A DNA stretch of 64,000 nucleotides from Nonomuraea soli (GTDB lineage: Bacteria > Actinomycetota > Actinomycetes > Streptosporangiales > Streptosporangiaceae), in NCBI RefSeq assembly GCF_013761175.1, contig NZ_JACDUR010000007.1, forward strand, positions 356,915-420,914, in the 5' to 3' direction. Shown here in pieces: positions 33,201-42,548 of this stretch. The notes below the pieces were generated by a model. The model made no database searches, had not been told where the DNA came from, and saw only the letters and a list, made by a program, of their open reading frames with translations. Each line of letters opens with the position of its first letter. Position 1 is the stretch's first letter. The position numbers and the translations under genes were made by a program.

Positions 33201-34655
33201 GTGGGCATTGAGATCGAGGACAAGTTCGACGTTCCACCCGACTACGAACTACCGGATCTGGGTGCGACGATCGGCCCCAAGAGCTACCAGCTCGTCGCCC
33301 TCTACTACGACACCGCCGATCTGCGGCTGGCCAGGCGAGGGGTGACGCTCCGCAGGAGACGCGGAGGCTCCGACCCCGGCTGGCACCTGAAACTGCCCAA
33401 GGCCAAGGGCGCGCGGCAGGAGATCACCCACCCGCTGACCCGCAGCATCAAGGTCGTCCCGACCGAGCTGTCCGACCTGGTGCTCGCCTTCACGCGCGGC
33501 GCCGACCTGCAGATCGTCGCCGAGCTCGACACCCGGCGCACGGTCGTCCGGCTCGGCAACGACCTGGAGGTCGCCGACGACCGCGTCAAGGGCACCGTGA
33601 CGGGCGAGGAGCCCAGGGTCGTGCGGTGGCGCGAGGTCGAGGCCGAACTCCTCGACGGCGACCGCAAGCTCCTGGCCAAGGTCGGCAAGAAGATCATGAA
33701 GGCCGGCGCGAAACCCGCCGGAGCCGCCAGCAAGCTGGCCCGCCTGCTCGAACCCGCGCCCCTGGAACGCGCCGCCACCGAGCCGGGCAGCGCGGGTGCG
33801 GTGGTGGTCGACTACCTGGCCGGGCACGTGGCGGCCCTGCTCTCGCAGGACCCGAGAGTACGGCGGGCGGAAGACGACGCCGTGCACCAGATGCGCGTCG
33901 CCTCGCGGCGCATGCGCAGCGCGCTCAAGGCCTTCAAGTCGATCATCACGGACACGGACGAGCTGCAGGAAGAGCTGAAATGGCTCGGCACCGTGCTGGG
34001 CGAGGCCCGCGACCTGGAGGTCATCCGGGCCCGCTTCGACGGCCACCTGCGCAGCCTCGCGCCCGAGCTGGTCACCGGCCCGATCCAGACCCGCCTCGGC
34101 GAGGACCTGCACCGACGTGAGCAGGAAGCCTACGAGCGCATCCGCGAGGCCCTGCGCGGCGAGCGCTACTTCGCCCTGCTCGACGCGCTCGACCGGCTGG
34201 TCTCCGCGCCGAAGCTGACCGGCAAGGCGGGCAAGCCCGCCCAGCAGCAGCTCCCCGCCGCCGCGGCGAAGAACTGGAACCGCGTCACCAGGGCCTACGA
34301 CACCGCCCAGGCGATCGACGACCCCGAGCGCCGCGAGATCGCCATGCACGACGTGCGCAAGGCCGCCAAGCGTGCCCGCTACACCGCGGAGGCGCTCCGG
34401 CCCGCGCTCGGCAAGGACATGGGCAGGCTGGCCAAGCACGCGGAAGCCGTACAGGAGGTTCTGGGCAAGCATCAGGACGGCGTCGTCGCGCAGGAGACCC
34501 TGGCCAAGGAGGCCGAGACCGCGCGGCAGGCGGGTGAGGACACCTTCACGTACGGCCTGCTGATCGGGATCGAGCGCAACACGGCCGAGCGCGCGCACGC
34601 CGAATTCCCGGCCGTGTGGGCCCGGACGGTCGAAGCGGTCGGCAAGCTGCTCTAA
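33201..34655 (+). CDS. CYTH-CHAD domain protein
   Basis: 484 residues from GTG 33201 with AGGGGG just upstream. CYTH domain at about 1-195 with the ExExK signature EIEDK near the N-terminus, YYDTADLRL and WHLKLPK. CHAD domain at about 205-480, a helical bundle with paired conserved His (AVHQMRVASRRMRSALKAF, AMHDVRKAAKRARYTAEAL). CYTH acts on triphosphates including polyphosphate, and CHAD binds polyphosphate. The convergent mutT1-ppk genes support a polyphosphate role. Confidence 0.92.
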   Translation: MGIEIEDKFDVPPDYELPDLGATIGPKSYQLVALYYDTADLRLARRGVTLRRRRGGSDPGWHLKLPKAKGARQEITHPLTRSIKVVPTELSDLVLAFTRGADLQIVAELDTRRTVVRLGNDLEVADDRVKGTVTGEEPRVVRWREVEAELLDGDRKLLAKVGKKIMKAGAKPAGAASKLARLLEPAPLERAATEPGSAGAVVVDYLAGHVAALLSQDPRVRRAEDDAVHQMRVASRRMRSALKAFKSIITDTDELQEELKWLGTVLGEARDLEVIRARFDGHLRSLAPELVTGPIQTRLGEDLHRREQEAYERIREALRGERYFALLDALDRLVSAPKLTGKAGKPAQQQLPAAAAKNWNRVTRAYDTAQAIDDPERREIAMHDVRKAAKRARYTAEALRPALGKDMGRLAKHAEAVQEVLGKHQDGVVAQETLAKEAETARQAGEDTFTYGLLIGIERNTAERAHAEFPAVWARTVEAVGKLL

Positions 34656-35485
34656 CGCGTCAGGTGGTACTCCTCGGCGACCACCCGTTCGCCGAGGCGG
34701 TGCCGGACGACGAAGGCGCCCTTGTCGAGGTGCCGCGGGGCGAGCGCGGGGAGCACCTTGCCGTGCGAGCAGACCACCGCGGGCACGCGGATCCCGTCGA
34801 CCAGGTCGACGGTCTTGTCGGGATCCCACTCCTCCTCGCTGAGCAGGGGCTCCAGGGCCGGGCTCGCGTCTACGGAGTTGAGGAGCGTGCGAAGAAACGG
34901 CTCCAGCGTCTGGACGCAGCGCAGGCTCGGCGAGCTGAGCAGCAGCCGGGGCTGGTAGGCGGGCAGGATCTTGGCCAGGATCCTGGCCTGGATCAGCCCG
35001 TGGGCGTCGAGCGGGCGCAGCCGGTCGGGTCCCTGCCACGCGTCACGCTCGCCGGCCGTGCCGTGCCGTACGAGCACGAGAGGGACGGTGTCGAGCGGGC
35101 GCAGCCGGTCGAGCAGCGCGGCGTCGAACGGGAAGGTCAGGCGGTCCCTGGCGGCGGCCGGATCCAGCCAGACGAGCTCGTCCACCTCGTCGTTCGGGGT
35201 GAAATGGCCGGACATGAGGCGTGCCGTCCAGTAGTTCACTCGTTTCGGGCGGCCGTTATGCGTGTAGTCGTGAGCCGGCAGCCGCCGGCCCAGCGTGACC
35301 GTGAAGCCGGTCTCCTCCCTGACCTCGCGCAGCGCCGTCACGATGTCGTGCTCGCGCGGCTCGGCCTTGCCCTTGGGAAAGGTCCAGTCGTCGTAGCGCG
35401 GCCGGTGCACGACGGCGATCTCGGGAGCGTCAGGGGAGCCGCGCCACACCACGGCTCCCGAGGCCCTGATGGGCTCAGCCGTCAA
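34652..35485 (-). CDS. mutT1: NUDIX hydrolase fused to histidine phosphatase (MutT1-like)
   Basis: 277 residues. N-terminal NUDIX domain with the full box GKAEPREHDIVTALREVREE (G-x5-E-x7-REUxEExGU). C-terminal phosphoglycerate-mutase-type domain with LVRHGTAG and a later CSHGKVLP. This matches mycobacterial MutT1, which hydrolyses 8-oxo-dGTP/8-oxo-GTP and diadenosine polyphosphates, and which also lies beside ppk. The start overlaps the 3' end of ppk by 11 bp, so the pair is coupled. Convergent with the CYTH-CHAD gene (4-bp overlap). Confidence 0.92.
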   Translation of the reverse strand: MTAEPIRASGAVVWRGSPDAPEIAVVHRPRYDDWTFPKGKAEPREHDIVTALREVREETGFTVTLGRRLPAHDYTHNGRPKRVNYWTARLMSGHFTPNDEVDELVWLDPAAARDRLTFPFDAALLDRLRPLDTVPLVLVRHGTAGERDAWQGPDRLRPLDAHGLIQARILAKILPAYQPRLLLSSPSLRCVQTLEPFLRTLLNSVDASPALEPLLSEEEWDPDKTVDLVDGIRVPAVVCSHGKVLPALAPRHLDKGAFVVRHRLGERVVAEEYHLTR

Positions 35486-37553
35486 CGGTCCTCCATCGTC
35501 TGGTGCCGATCAGGTGGCTCTGCAGGTCGGTGCCCTGGTGCCGGGTCCACGTGCCGTCGGAGTTGAGCCACCACGAGCTGGTCGTCTCCGCCATGGCCAG
35601 GTCCATGAGCTCGATCAGGTAGGCCCTGTGCTGCTGGCCGGTCACCTTGACCAGCGCCTCCACGCGGCGGTCGAGGTTGCGGCGCATCAGGTCCGCGCTG
35701 CCGATCCACACCTCGGGACGCCTGCCCAGGCCAAACTCGTAGATGCGGGAGTGTTCAAGGAACCGGCCCAGGATGCTCCTGACCCGGATGCTCTCCGACA
35801 ACTCGGGGATTCCGGGACGCAGCGTGCAGATGCCGCGCACCCAGACGTCCACCGGGACTCCCGCCCGGGAGGCCCGGTAGAGGGCGTCGATCATCTCCTC
35901 GTCGACCAGCGAGTTCGTCTTGATCCGGATCCGCGCGGGACGCCCCGCCTGCTGGTGGGCGATCTCCCGCTCGATGCGCGCCAGCAGCCCGCCGCGCAGC
36001 GAGTGCGGGGCGACCAGCAGGCGCCGGTAGGCCGAGTGGTTGGAGTAGCCGGTCAGGTGGATGAACAGGTCCGTGACGTCCTCGCCGACCAGCGGATCGG
36101 AGGTCAGCAGGCCGAAGTCCTCGTACTGCCTGGCGGTCTTGGGGTTGTAGTTGCCCGTGCCGATGTGGCAGTAGCGCATCAGCTCGCCGTTCGGCTCCTG
36201 CCGTACGACAAGCGAGAGCTTGCAGTGCGTCTTGAGGCCCACGACGCCGTAGACCACGTGGCAGCCGGCCTTCTCCAGCTTGCGCGCCCACTCGATGTTG
36301 GCGTGCTCGTCGAAGCGCGCCTTGATCTCGACGACCACCACGACCTGCTTGCCCGCCTCGGCCGCGTTGATCAGCGCGTCGACGATGGGGGAGTCGCCGC
36401 TGGTCCGGTAGAGCGTCTGCTTGATCGCCAGCACGCGCGGGTCCTCGGCGGCCGACTCGATGAAACGCTGCACGCTGGTGGCGAACGAGTCGTACGGATG
36501 CTGGACCAGCAGGTCGCGCTCGCGCAGCACGGCGAAGATGTCGTCCTCGGCGTGTACGGCTTCCGCGGGCACGAACGGGCGGTAGCTCAGCTCCGCGCGA
36601 TCCAGGTCGGCGATCGCGTGCAGGCCGCTCAGGTCGAGCGGTCCCCGGATGCGGTAGATCTCGTGCGGGGCGACGTCGAGCTCCTGGACCAGGAGCTTGA
36701 GCACCTCCGGGGTGATGGTGTCCTCGACCTCCAGCCGGACCGGCGGGCCGAACCTCCGCCTGAGCAGCTCCTTCTCCAGGGCCTGCATGAGGTTCTCCGT
36801 GACGTCCTCGTCGACGTCGAGGTCCTCGTTGCGGGTCACGCGGAAGACGTGGTGCTGGACGATCTCCATGCCCTTGAAGAGCTGGCCCAGATGGGCGGCG
36901 ATCACATCCTCGAGCGGGACGAACCGGTCCTTGGAGGCGGCCACGAACCTGGGCAGCTGCGACGGGACCTTGACCCGGGCGAAGACCGTGTGGTCGGTCA
37001 CCGGGTTGCGCACGACGACGGCGAGGTTGAGCGACAGTCCGGAAATATAGGGAAACGGGTGGGCGGGGTCCACGGCCAGCGGCGTCAGAACCGGGCGGAT
37101 CCGCTCCCTGAACAGCTTGCGCAGTTCCGTGCGCTCCTCGCGGCCCAGATCCTCCCAGCGGGCGATTTCGATGCCCTCGGCGGCCAGCTGCGGGCAGATG
37201 CGCTCATGGAAGGCCTGGGCGTGCCGCGTGGCCAGCCGGTCGGCGATCGTGCCGATGCGCGCCAGCTCCTCGCGCGGCTTCAGCCCGCTCTTGGTCCGCA
37301 ACAGCAGGCCCGTCGCCATGCGGCGTTTGAGACCTGCCACCCGCACTCGGAAGAACTCGTCCAGATTGCTGGCGAAGATCGCCAAGAACCGCACTCGCTC
37401 GAGAAGGGGAAGCGAGGGATCCTCGGCAAGCTCCAGCACCCGTTCGTTGAACTGCAGCCAGCTCTCCTCACGGTTGAGGAAGCGCTCCTGAGGCAGGGGC
37501 AGATCGTTTCCAGGGTGCAGCAGTTCGGCGGACATATTGGTTAATATGCCCAA
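35475..37553 (-). CDS. ppk1: Polyphosphate kinase 1
   Basis: 692 residues from ATG 37553; ATG 37535 (MSAELLHPGND) is the likely true start in alignment terms. Four PPK1 domains: N-terminal FLNREESWLQFNERVLELA, the head domain, and two catalytic domains with GVVGLKTHCKLSLVV (phosphorylated His) and DVWVRGICTLRPG. It reversibly makes polyphosphate from ATP. Followed by mutT1 in the same transcript and facing the CYTH-CHAD gene. Confidence 0.96.
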   Translation of the reverse strand: MGILTNMSAELLHPGNDLPLPQERFLNREESWLQFNERVLELAEDPSLPLLERVRFLAIFASNLDEFFRVRVAGLKRRMATGLLLRTKSGLKPREELARIGTIADRLATRHAQAFHERICPQLAAEGIEIARWEDLGREERTELRKLFRERIRPVLTPLAVDPAHPFPYISGLSLNLAVVVRNPVTDHTVFARVKVPSQLPRFVAASKDRFVPLEDVIAAHLGQLFKGMEIVQHHVFRVTRNEDLDVDEDVTENLMQALEKELLRRRFGPPVRLEVEDTITPEVLKLLVQELDVAPHEIYRIRGPLDLSGLHAIADLDRAELSYRPFVPAEAVHAEDDIFAVLRERDLLVQHPYDSFATSVQRFIESAAEDPRVLAIKQTLYRTSGDSPIVDALINAAEAGKQVVVVVEIKARFDEHANIEWARKLEKAGCHVVYGVVGLKTHCKLSLVVRQEPNGELMRYCHIGTGNYNPKTARQYEDFGLLTSDPLVGEDVTDLFIHLTGYSNHSAYRRLLVAPHSLRGGLLARIEREIAHQQAGRPARIRIKTNSLVDEEMIDALYRASRAGVPVDVWVRGICTLRPGIPELSESIRVRSILGRFLEHSRIYEFGLGRRPEVWIGSADLMRRNLDRRVEALVKVTGQQHRAYLIELMDLAMAETTSSWWLNSDGTWTRHQGTDLQSHLIGTRRWRTVDG

Positions 37554-37589
37554 CTAGGTTGAACAATGCGTTAACTTACGCTCAACGAC

Positions 37590-38552
37590 TTACTCTGTCT
37601 GTTCCGTTTCTGCTGATTCGATGGCAAGCGGCAGGATCCGCTCCACAATGATCTTCTCGCGGTCCTTCTCCGCCAGCCGCGCCGCACGCTCGGCCAGCCG
37701 CGCCTCCCGCTGCCGGAGCTTCTCCGCCCGGTCGGCCGCCTTCTCCGCCTCACGCAGATTGCGCTCGCGTTCCTTCAGATCGCGCTCGCGGGCCTTGTCG
37801 GCCTCGCGCTGCTCGCGGATGCGGACCTTCTCGACCTCTCGGCGCTCCTTCTCGCTCAGCTCGCGAGGCTCGTCGCCGTCGAGATCGACAGGCTTGGGCG
37901 CCATCGGGCGCGGCGTGTGATTGCGGGTCGCCGCCGTGATCTGCGGGCTGGGGTTGAGCCCCGTCAGGCCGTTCCAGGCCAGGTTCACCAGATGCGCCGC
38001 GACCTCCTCGCGGCTGGGCTTGCGCACATCGAGCCACCACTGGCCGGTCAGCGCCACCATGCCCACCAGCATCTGGGCGTACATCGGCGCGAGGTGCGGG
38101 TCGTAGCCCCGGCTGTGGAACTCGTCGGCCAGGACGTCCTCGACCTGGCTGGCGATCTCACTGATCAGGCTGGCGAACGTGCCGGTGCCGGAGGCGGCGT
38201 GCGAATCGCGCACCAGGATCTGGAAACCCTCGCTGCTCTCCTCGATGTATCGCAGCAACGCCAAGGCCGCGCGCTCCAGCTTGATCAGCGAGTGCGACGC
38301 GGCCAGTGCTTCCGTGATCATTCCGAGCAGCTTCTGCATCTCGCGGTCGACCACGACCGCGTAGAGGCCTTCCTTACCACCGAAGTGCTCGTAGACCACC
38401 GGCTTGGAAACCTGTGCGTGGGCCGCGACCTCCTCGATGGAGGTCGCGTCGAACCCCTTTTCGGCGAAGAGCGCGCGGCTGATGCGGATCAGCTGTTCGC
38501 GGCGCTCTCGGCCGGTCATACGCTTTCGGGGAACGGTCACAGACTCCATCAT
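37590..38552 (-). CDS. TetR family regulator with long charged coiled-coil tail
   Basis: 320 residues. N-terminal HTH: RREQLIRISRALFAEKGFDATSIEEVAAHAQVSKPVVYEHF (canonical TetR order) followed by a ligand domain to about 210. The extra 100 residues are a highly charged Arg/Glu helix (EKERREVEKVRIREQREADK), unusual for TetR proteins of about 200 residues. It lies 47 bp downstream of the fatty-acid desaturase gene on the same strand and probably controls it, and itself, through the palindrome at 39582-39610 (inference). Confidence 0.88.
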   Translation of the reverse strand: MMESVTVPRKRMTGRERREQLIRISRALFAEKGFDATSIEEVAAHAQVSKPVVYEHFGGKEGLYAVVVDREMQKLLGMITEALAASHSLIKLERAALALLRYIEESSEGFQILVRDSHAASGTGTFASLISEIASQVEDVLADEFHSRGYDPHLAPMYAQMLVGMVALTGQWWLDVRKPSREEVAAHLVNLAWNGLTGLNPSPQITAATRNHTPRPMAPKPVDLDGDEPRELSEKERREVEKVRIREQREADKARERDLKERERNLREAEKAADRAEKLRQREARLAERAARLAEKDREKIIVERILPLAIESAETEQTE

Positions 38553-38599
38553 GTCGAATCACGGCCGGATCGGCCGAATCAGGTCTCCCGCCCGGCCGC

Positions 38600-39541
38600 T
38601 CAGGCGGCCACGCGCTTGGCGGCCAGCCGCTCGGGGTTCGGCCAGCGCACGTCGTGGGCCCAGCCGAGCTTCTCGAAGATGCGGATCGTGCCCGCGGACA
38701 GGTCGATCTGACCCTTCAGCGCACCGTGACGGGCGCAGGTCGGCTCGGCGTGGTGCAGGTTGTGCCACGACTCGCCGAAGGACGGGATGGCCAGGATCCA
38801 CACGTTGCGCGACTTGTCACGCGACTCGAACTCCTCGTCGCCGAACACGTGGCAGATGGAGTTGATGGACCAGGTCACGTGGTGCAGCAGGCCGATGCGG
38901 ACCAGCGTGGCCCAGAAGAACGCGGTGAACGCGCCCCACCACGACATGGTGATCAGACCACCCAGGATGGCCGGGCCGAACAGCGAGAAGGCGGCGAGCG
39001 GGATGAAGGCCTTGTGCAGCTTCACGATGTCCGGGTCCTTGAGCAGGTCCGGAGCGTACTTCTCGCGGTTGGCCCGCTCGGCCTCGAACAGCCAGCCCAT
39101 GTGCGCGTACAGCAGGCCCTTTGTGACGGCCTTGAAGCTGGTGCCGAACCGCCACGGCGAGTGCGGGTCGCCCTCCTTGTCGGAGAACTTGTGGTGCTTG
39201 CGGTGCACCGCCACCCAGTCGAGCACGGACATCTCCAGGCTCAGGCTGCCGGCGACGCCGAGTGCGATCTTCAGGCCGCGCTTGGCCTTGAAGCTGCCGT
39301 GGGTGAAGTAGCGGTGGAAGCCCACCGTGACGCCGAGGCCGGAGACGATGTAGAAGACGAAGCCGATGATGACGTCGGTCCAGGTCAGGCCCCAACCCCA
39401 GGCGAAGGGCACGGCCGCCGCGAACGCGACGAGCGGGAGTCCGACCACTAGACCGAAGATGGCAAGCTCGGTCTTGGAGCGGCGGGACGGGTCGTGTTCG
39501 GGCTTGGGGGTCGGTGCCGGTCGGTCGACGGCGATGGTCAT
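38600..39541 (-). CDS. Membrane acyl-CoA (delta-9) fatty acid desaturase
   Basis: 313 residues. Integral membrane desaturase with the three histidine boxes HRYFTH, HRKHH and HNLHHAE binding the di-iron centre, and four membrane helices. It introduces a cis double bond into CoA-linked saturated chains, as mycobacterial DesA3 does. Start ATG 39541 has AGAGG 7 nt upstream. No electron-transfer partner gene is adjacent. Probably co-transcribed with the downstream TetR gene. Confidence 0.92.
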   Translation of the reverse strand: MTIAVDRPAPTPKPEHDPSRRSKTELAIFGLVVGLPLVAFAAAVPFAWGWGLTWTDVIIGFVFYIVSGLGVTVGFHRYFTHGSFKAKRGLKIALGVAGSLSLEMSVLDWVAVHRKHHKFSDKEGDPHSPWRFGTSFKAVTKGLLYAHMGWLFEAERANREKYAPDLLKDPDIVKLHKAFIPLAAFSLFGPAILGGLITMSWWGAFTAFFWATLVRIGLLHHVTWSINSICHVFGDEEFESRDKSRNVWILAIPSFGESWHNLHHAEPTCARHGALKGQIDLSAGTIRIFEKLGWAHDVRWPNPERLAAKRVAA

Positions 39542-39581
39542 GGGCTACCTCTCACGACACAGATGGGGAAGTATGTCCGAG

Positions 39582-39610
39582 CTACGCAACCGTAACTTAC
39601 GCCATCGTAG
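39582..39610. promoter_or_regulatory. Nested palindromic operator upstream of desaturase
   Basis: CGTAACTTACG (39591-39601) is a perfect palindrome, and CTACG (39582-39586) and CGTAG (39606-39610) are symmetrical about the same centre, 39596. It lies 41-69 nt upstream of the desaturase start, in AT-richer DNA, and is the best candidate binding site for the TetR regulator. Confidence 0.65.
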
Positions 39611-39812
39611 GTAAGGAACGGCTAAGACGCGAATGTGGGGAAGATGACGTTCTCTGCTGCCCCCTGATGTGGGTTCCATGCCTTGCCTATTTTCGGTCTG
39701 TCTGTTATGGGCGGAGGCGTAGGCAGGCGGGGTGCCCCGGCGGGATAAGGGAGTCGGCGGCCGGTGGTGAAGGTCGGTAAGCTTGACCCCTGGAGCCGGG
39801 GGCTCCGGGCGA

Positions 39813-39885
39813 TCCGGCGTAGAGTAATTGGCAACTCACCAGATTTTGGTTCTGGGTATTCCAGGTTCGAATCCTGGCGCCGGAG
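39813..39885 (+). tRNA. tRNA-Gln (anticodon TTG)
   Basis: 73-nt cloverleaf. Acceptor TCCGGCG pairs with CGCCGGA, discriminator G; D stem GAGT/ACTC; anticodon stem CCAGA/TCTGG with loop TTTTGGT, anticodon TTG at 39846-39848; T arm CCAGG-TTCGAAT-CCTGG. The 3' CCA is not encoded. Its position just before glmU is usual for actinobacteria. The 271 bp before it hold the desaturase promoter and no gene. Confidence 0.97.
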
Positions 39886-40049
39886 CTGGGCAAGTTCGGG
39901 TTCGTGTCCCTCCGCTGACCCGCGGCGGGACAGGCCAGGTATCCTCAGCGTGTCGGGAGGGTAGCGGTGCGGTAGCCGTCGCAACAACGAGCAACACGGC
40001 AGCCGTACCCCGAAACCCTGAACCGCCCAGCCACAGGGAGCCTCAATCC

Positions 40050-41507
40050 GTGAGTGTGCCGCGCCCTAACCCGGTAAGCCCGGCCGCAGTCGTCGTCCTC
40101 GCCGCCGGCGAGGGCACCAGGATGAAGAGCCAGACCCCGAAGGTGCTCCACGAGGTCTGCGGTCGCACGCTGGTGGACCACATGCTCGCCGCCGCTCGTG
40201 AGCTCGAGCCGGAGCGGCTGATCGTCGTCATCGGCCATGCGCGCGAGCGCGTCGGCGACCATCTCAAGAACACCAGCCCCGACGCGCGGGCGGTGGTGCA
40301 GCGTGAGCAGAAGGGCACCGGGCACGCCGTGCGCACGGTGCTGGAGGAGACGGGCACGATCGCGGGCACGGTGCTCGTCACCTACGGCGACACGCCGCTG
40401 CTGCGAGCCGAGACGCTGCGCGAGCTGCTCGTACGGCACGCGGAGGAGGGCAACGCGGTCACCGTGTTGTCCGCCGAGGTGCCCAGGCCGACCGGGTATG
40501 GCCGGATCGTCCGCGACGCGAACAACAGCGTGCTGGAGATCGTCGAGGAGAAGGACGCCTCCGACGAGCAGCGGGCCATCCGCGAGATCAACTCCGGCGT
40601 CTACGCCTTCGACGGGCTGCTGCTGGCCGACGCGGTCAAGCGGGTGTCGACCGACAACGCCCAGGGCGAGGAGTACCTCACCGACGTGCTGTCGATCCTG
40701 CGCGAAGAGGGTCACCGGGTGGGCGCCTGGATCGCGGGCGACTACGTCGAGGTCGAGGGTGTCAACGACCGGGTGCAGCTGGCGTTCGCCCGCAGGGTGC
40801 TGAACCAGCGCATCCTCGACGCGCACATGCGCGCGGGCGTGACCGTGGTGGATCCGGCCAGCGTGTGGGTCGACGTCCAGGTGGAGCTGGAGCCCGACGT
40901 GGTGCTGCACCCGAACACCCAGCTGCACGGCCGTACGATCATCGAGAGCGGCGCCGAGGTGGGTCCGGCGAGCACGCTGACCGACACGCGGGTGGGCGCC
41001 GGCGCCGTGGTGCGCAACGCCGTCTGCGACAGCGCGGTGGTCGGTCCCGAGGCGAGCGTCGGGCCGTACGCCTATCTGCGCCCGGGCACGGTGCTGGGGG
41101 TCAAGTCGAAGGTCGGCACCTTCGTGGAGACCAAGAACGCCAAGGTGGGCGACCGGGCGAAGGTGCCGCACCTGACGTACGCGGGCGACGCGACGATCGG
41201 CGCCGACGCCAACATCGGCGCCTCGACCGTGTTCGTGAACTACGACGGCGTCAACAAGAGCCACACGACCGTGGGCGAGGCCGCCTTCGTGGGCTGTGAC
41301 ACCATGCTCGTCGCACCGGTGAACGTCGGCGACGGCGCTTACACGGCGGCCGGTTCGACGATCACCGACGACGTTCCCCCCGGTGCCATCGGGGTGGCGA
41401 GAGCGCGTCAGCGCAACATCGAAAAGTGGGTCTTGCGCAGGCGCGCGGGCACGAAATCGGCCACGGCCGCCCACCGGGCGCTGGCCGACGAGCAAGAGCG
41501 GGAGTAG
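40050..41507 (+). CDS. glmU: Bifunctional UDP-N-acetylglucosamine pyrophosphorylase / glucosamine-1-phosphate N-acetyltransferase
   Basis: 485 residues from GTG 40050 with AGGGAG 9 nt upstream. N-terminal uridylyltransferase with VVLAAGEGTRMKSQTPKVLHEV (in family form), QKGTGHAV and YGDTPLL. C-terminal left-handed beta-helix with hexapeptide repeats and YAYLRPG, FVETKNAKVG and NYDGVNKSHT, the acetyl-CoA/sugar site. It makes UDP-GlcNAc for peptidoglycan and surface polymers. The 164-bp leader after the tRNA carries a TATCCT -10-like box near 39938. prs starts 4 bp after its stop. Confidence 0.96.
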   Translation: MSVPRPNPVSPAAVVVLAAGEGTRMKSQTPKVLHEVCGRTLVDHMLAAARELEPERLIVVIGHARERVGDHLKNTSPDARAVVQREQKGTGHAVRTVLEETGTIAGTVLVTYGDTPLLRAETLRELLVRHAEEGNAVTVLSAEVPRPTGYGRIVRDANNSVLEIVEEKDASDEQRAIREINSGVYAFDGLLLADAVKRVSTDNAQGEEYLTDVLSILREEGHRVGAWIAGDYVEVEGVNDRVQLAFARRVLNQRILDAHMRAGVTVVDPASVWVDVQVELEPDVVLHPNTQLHGRTIIESGAEVGPASTLTDTRVGAGAVVRNAVCDSAVVGPEASVGPYAYLRPGTVLGVKSKVGTFVETKNAKVGDRAKVPHLTYAGDATIGADANIGASTVFVNYDGVNKSHTTVGEAAFVGCDTMLVAPVNVGDGAYTAAGSTITDDVPPGAIGVARARQRNIEKWVLRRRAGTKSATAAHRALADEQERE

Positions 41508-41511
41508 AAGC

Positions 41512-42489
41512 GTGACGAGCATCAAGCAGCCTGGTGAGAAAGAGCTCATGTTCTTCTCCGGGCGGGCCCACCCGGAGCTGGCCGAGGAGGTGGCCGAGTG
41601 TCTTGGCATCTCGCTGACGCCGACCAAGCTCGTCGACTTCGCCAACGGTGAGATTTACGCGCGTTATCTGGAGTCGGTGCGTGGCAGCGACGCGTTCGTG
41701 ATCCAGTCGCACACGCAGCCGATCAACAAGTGGATCATGGAACAGCTGATCATGGTGGACGCGCTGAAGCGTGCCTCCGCCAAGCGGATCACCGTGGTCA
41801 TGCCGTTCTTCGGCTACGCGCGGCAGGACAAGAAGGGCCGCGGCCGCGAGCCGATCACGGCCCGGCTGATCGCCGACATCTTCAAGACCGCGGGCGCCGA
41901 CCGGCTGATGTCGATCGACCTGCACACCTCGCAGATCCAGGGCTTCTTCGACGGCCCGGTCGACCACCTGTTCGCCATGCCGGTGCTGGAGGCCTACCTC
42001 AAGGACAAGCTCGACCTGGCCAACACCACGGTCGTCTCGCCCGACACCGGCCGCGTGCGGCTGTCGGAGCGCTGGGCCGACACGCTGGGCACGCCGCTGG
42101 CGTTCATCCACAAGCGGCGCGACCTCGACGTGGCCAACTCGGTGAAGGTCAGCGAGGTCGTCGGCAAGGTGCGCGGGCGCACGTGTGTGCTGATCGACGA
42201 CATGATCGACACCGCGGGCACGATCTGCAAGGCGGCCGACGCGCTGTACGAACAGGGCGCCACCAACGTGATCGTCGCCGCGACCCACGCGGTCTTCTCC
42301 GACCCGGCGGTCGACCGGCTGAAGAACTCCCGCATCTCCGAGGTGATCGTCACCAACACGCTGCCGCTGAGCGAGGAGAAGAAGTTCGACAAGCTCACCG
42401 TGCTGTCGATCGCGCCGCTGATCGCGCGGGCGATCAGCGAGGTGTTCAACGACGGCTCGGTCACGAGCCTCTTCGAGGGCGAGGCCTGA
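41512..42489 (+). CDS. prs: Ribose-phosphate pyrophosphokinase
   Basis: 325 residues from GTG 41512, 4 bp after glmU. Class I PRPP synthetase with MFFSGRAHPELAEEVA, FANGEIYAR, FFGYARQDKKGRGREP (catalytic flexible loop), DLHTSQIQGFFDGPVD and the PRPP-binding DDMIDTAGTI. It makes PRPP for nucleotide, His and Trp synthesis, and for decaprenyl-phosphoryl-arabinose in relatives. A GC-rich hairpin follows its stop. Confidence 0.96.
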   Translation: MTSIKQPGEKELMFFSGRAHPELAEEVAECLGISLTPTKLVDFANGEIYARYLESVRGSDAFVIQSHTQPINKWIMEQLIMVDALKRASAKRITVVMPFFGYARQDKKGRGREPITARLIADIFKTAGADRLMSIDLHTSQIQGFFDGPVDHLFAMPVLEAYLKDKLDLANTTVVSPDTGRVRLSERWADTLGTPLAFIHKRRDLDVANSVKVSEVVGKVRGRTCVLIDDMIDTAGTICKAADALYEQGATNVIVAATHAVFSDPAVDRLKNSRISEVIVTNTLPLSEEKKFDKLTVLSIAPLIARAISEVFNDGSVTSLFEGEA

Positions 42490-42493
42490 GCGG

Positions 42494-42525
42494 GCGTACG
42501 GCGGGCGGGCGCGCCCGCCGTACGC
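42494..42525 (+). terminator. GC-rich hairpin after prs
   Basis: Perfect 14-bp stem (42494-42507 with 42512-42525, arm GCGTACGGCGGGCG) with a 4-nt loop, 4 nt after the prs stop. No U-tract, so termination may be partial. Confidence 0.55.
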
Positions 42526-42548
42526 AGCAGGTAGGCTTGTGGGGTTGT

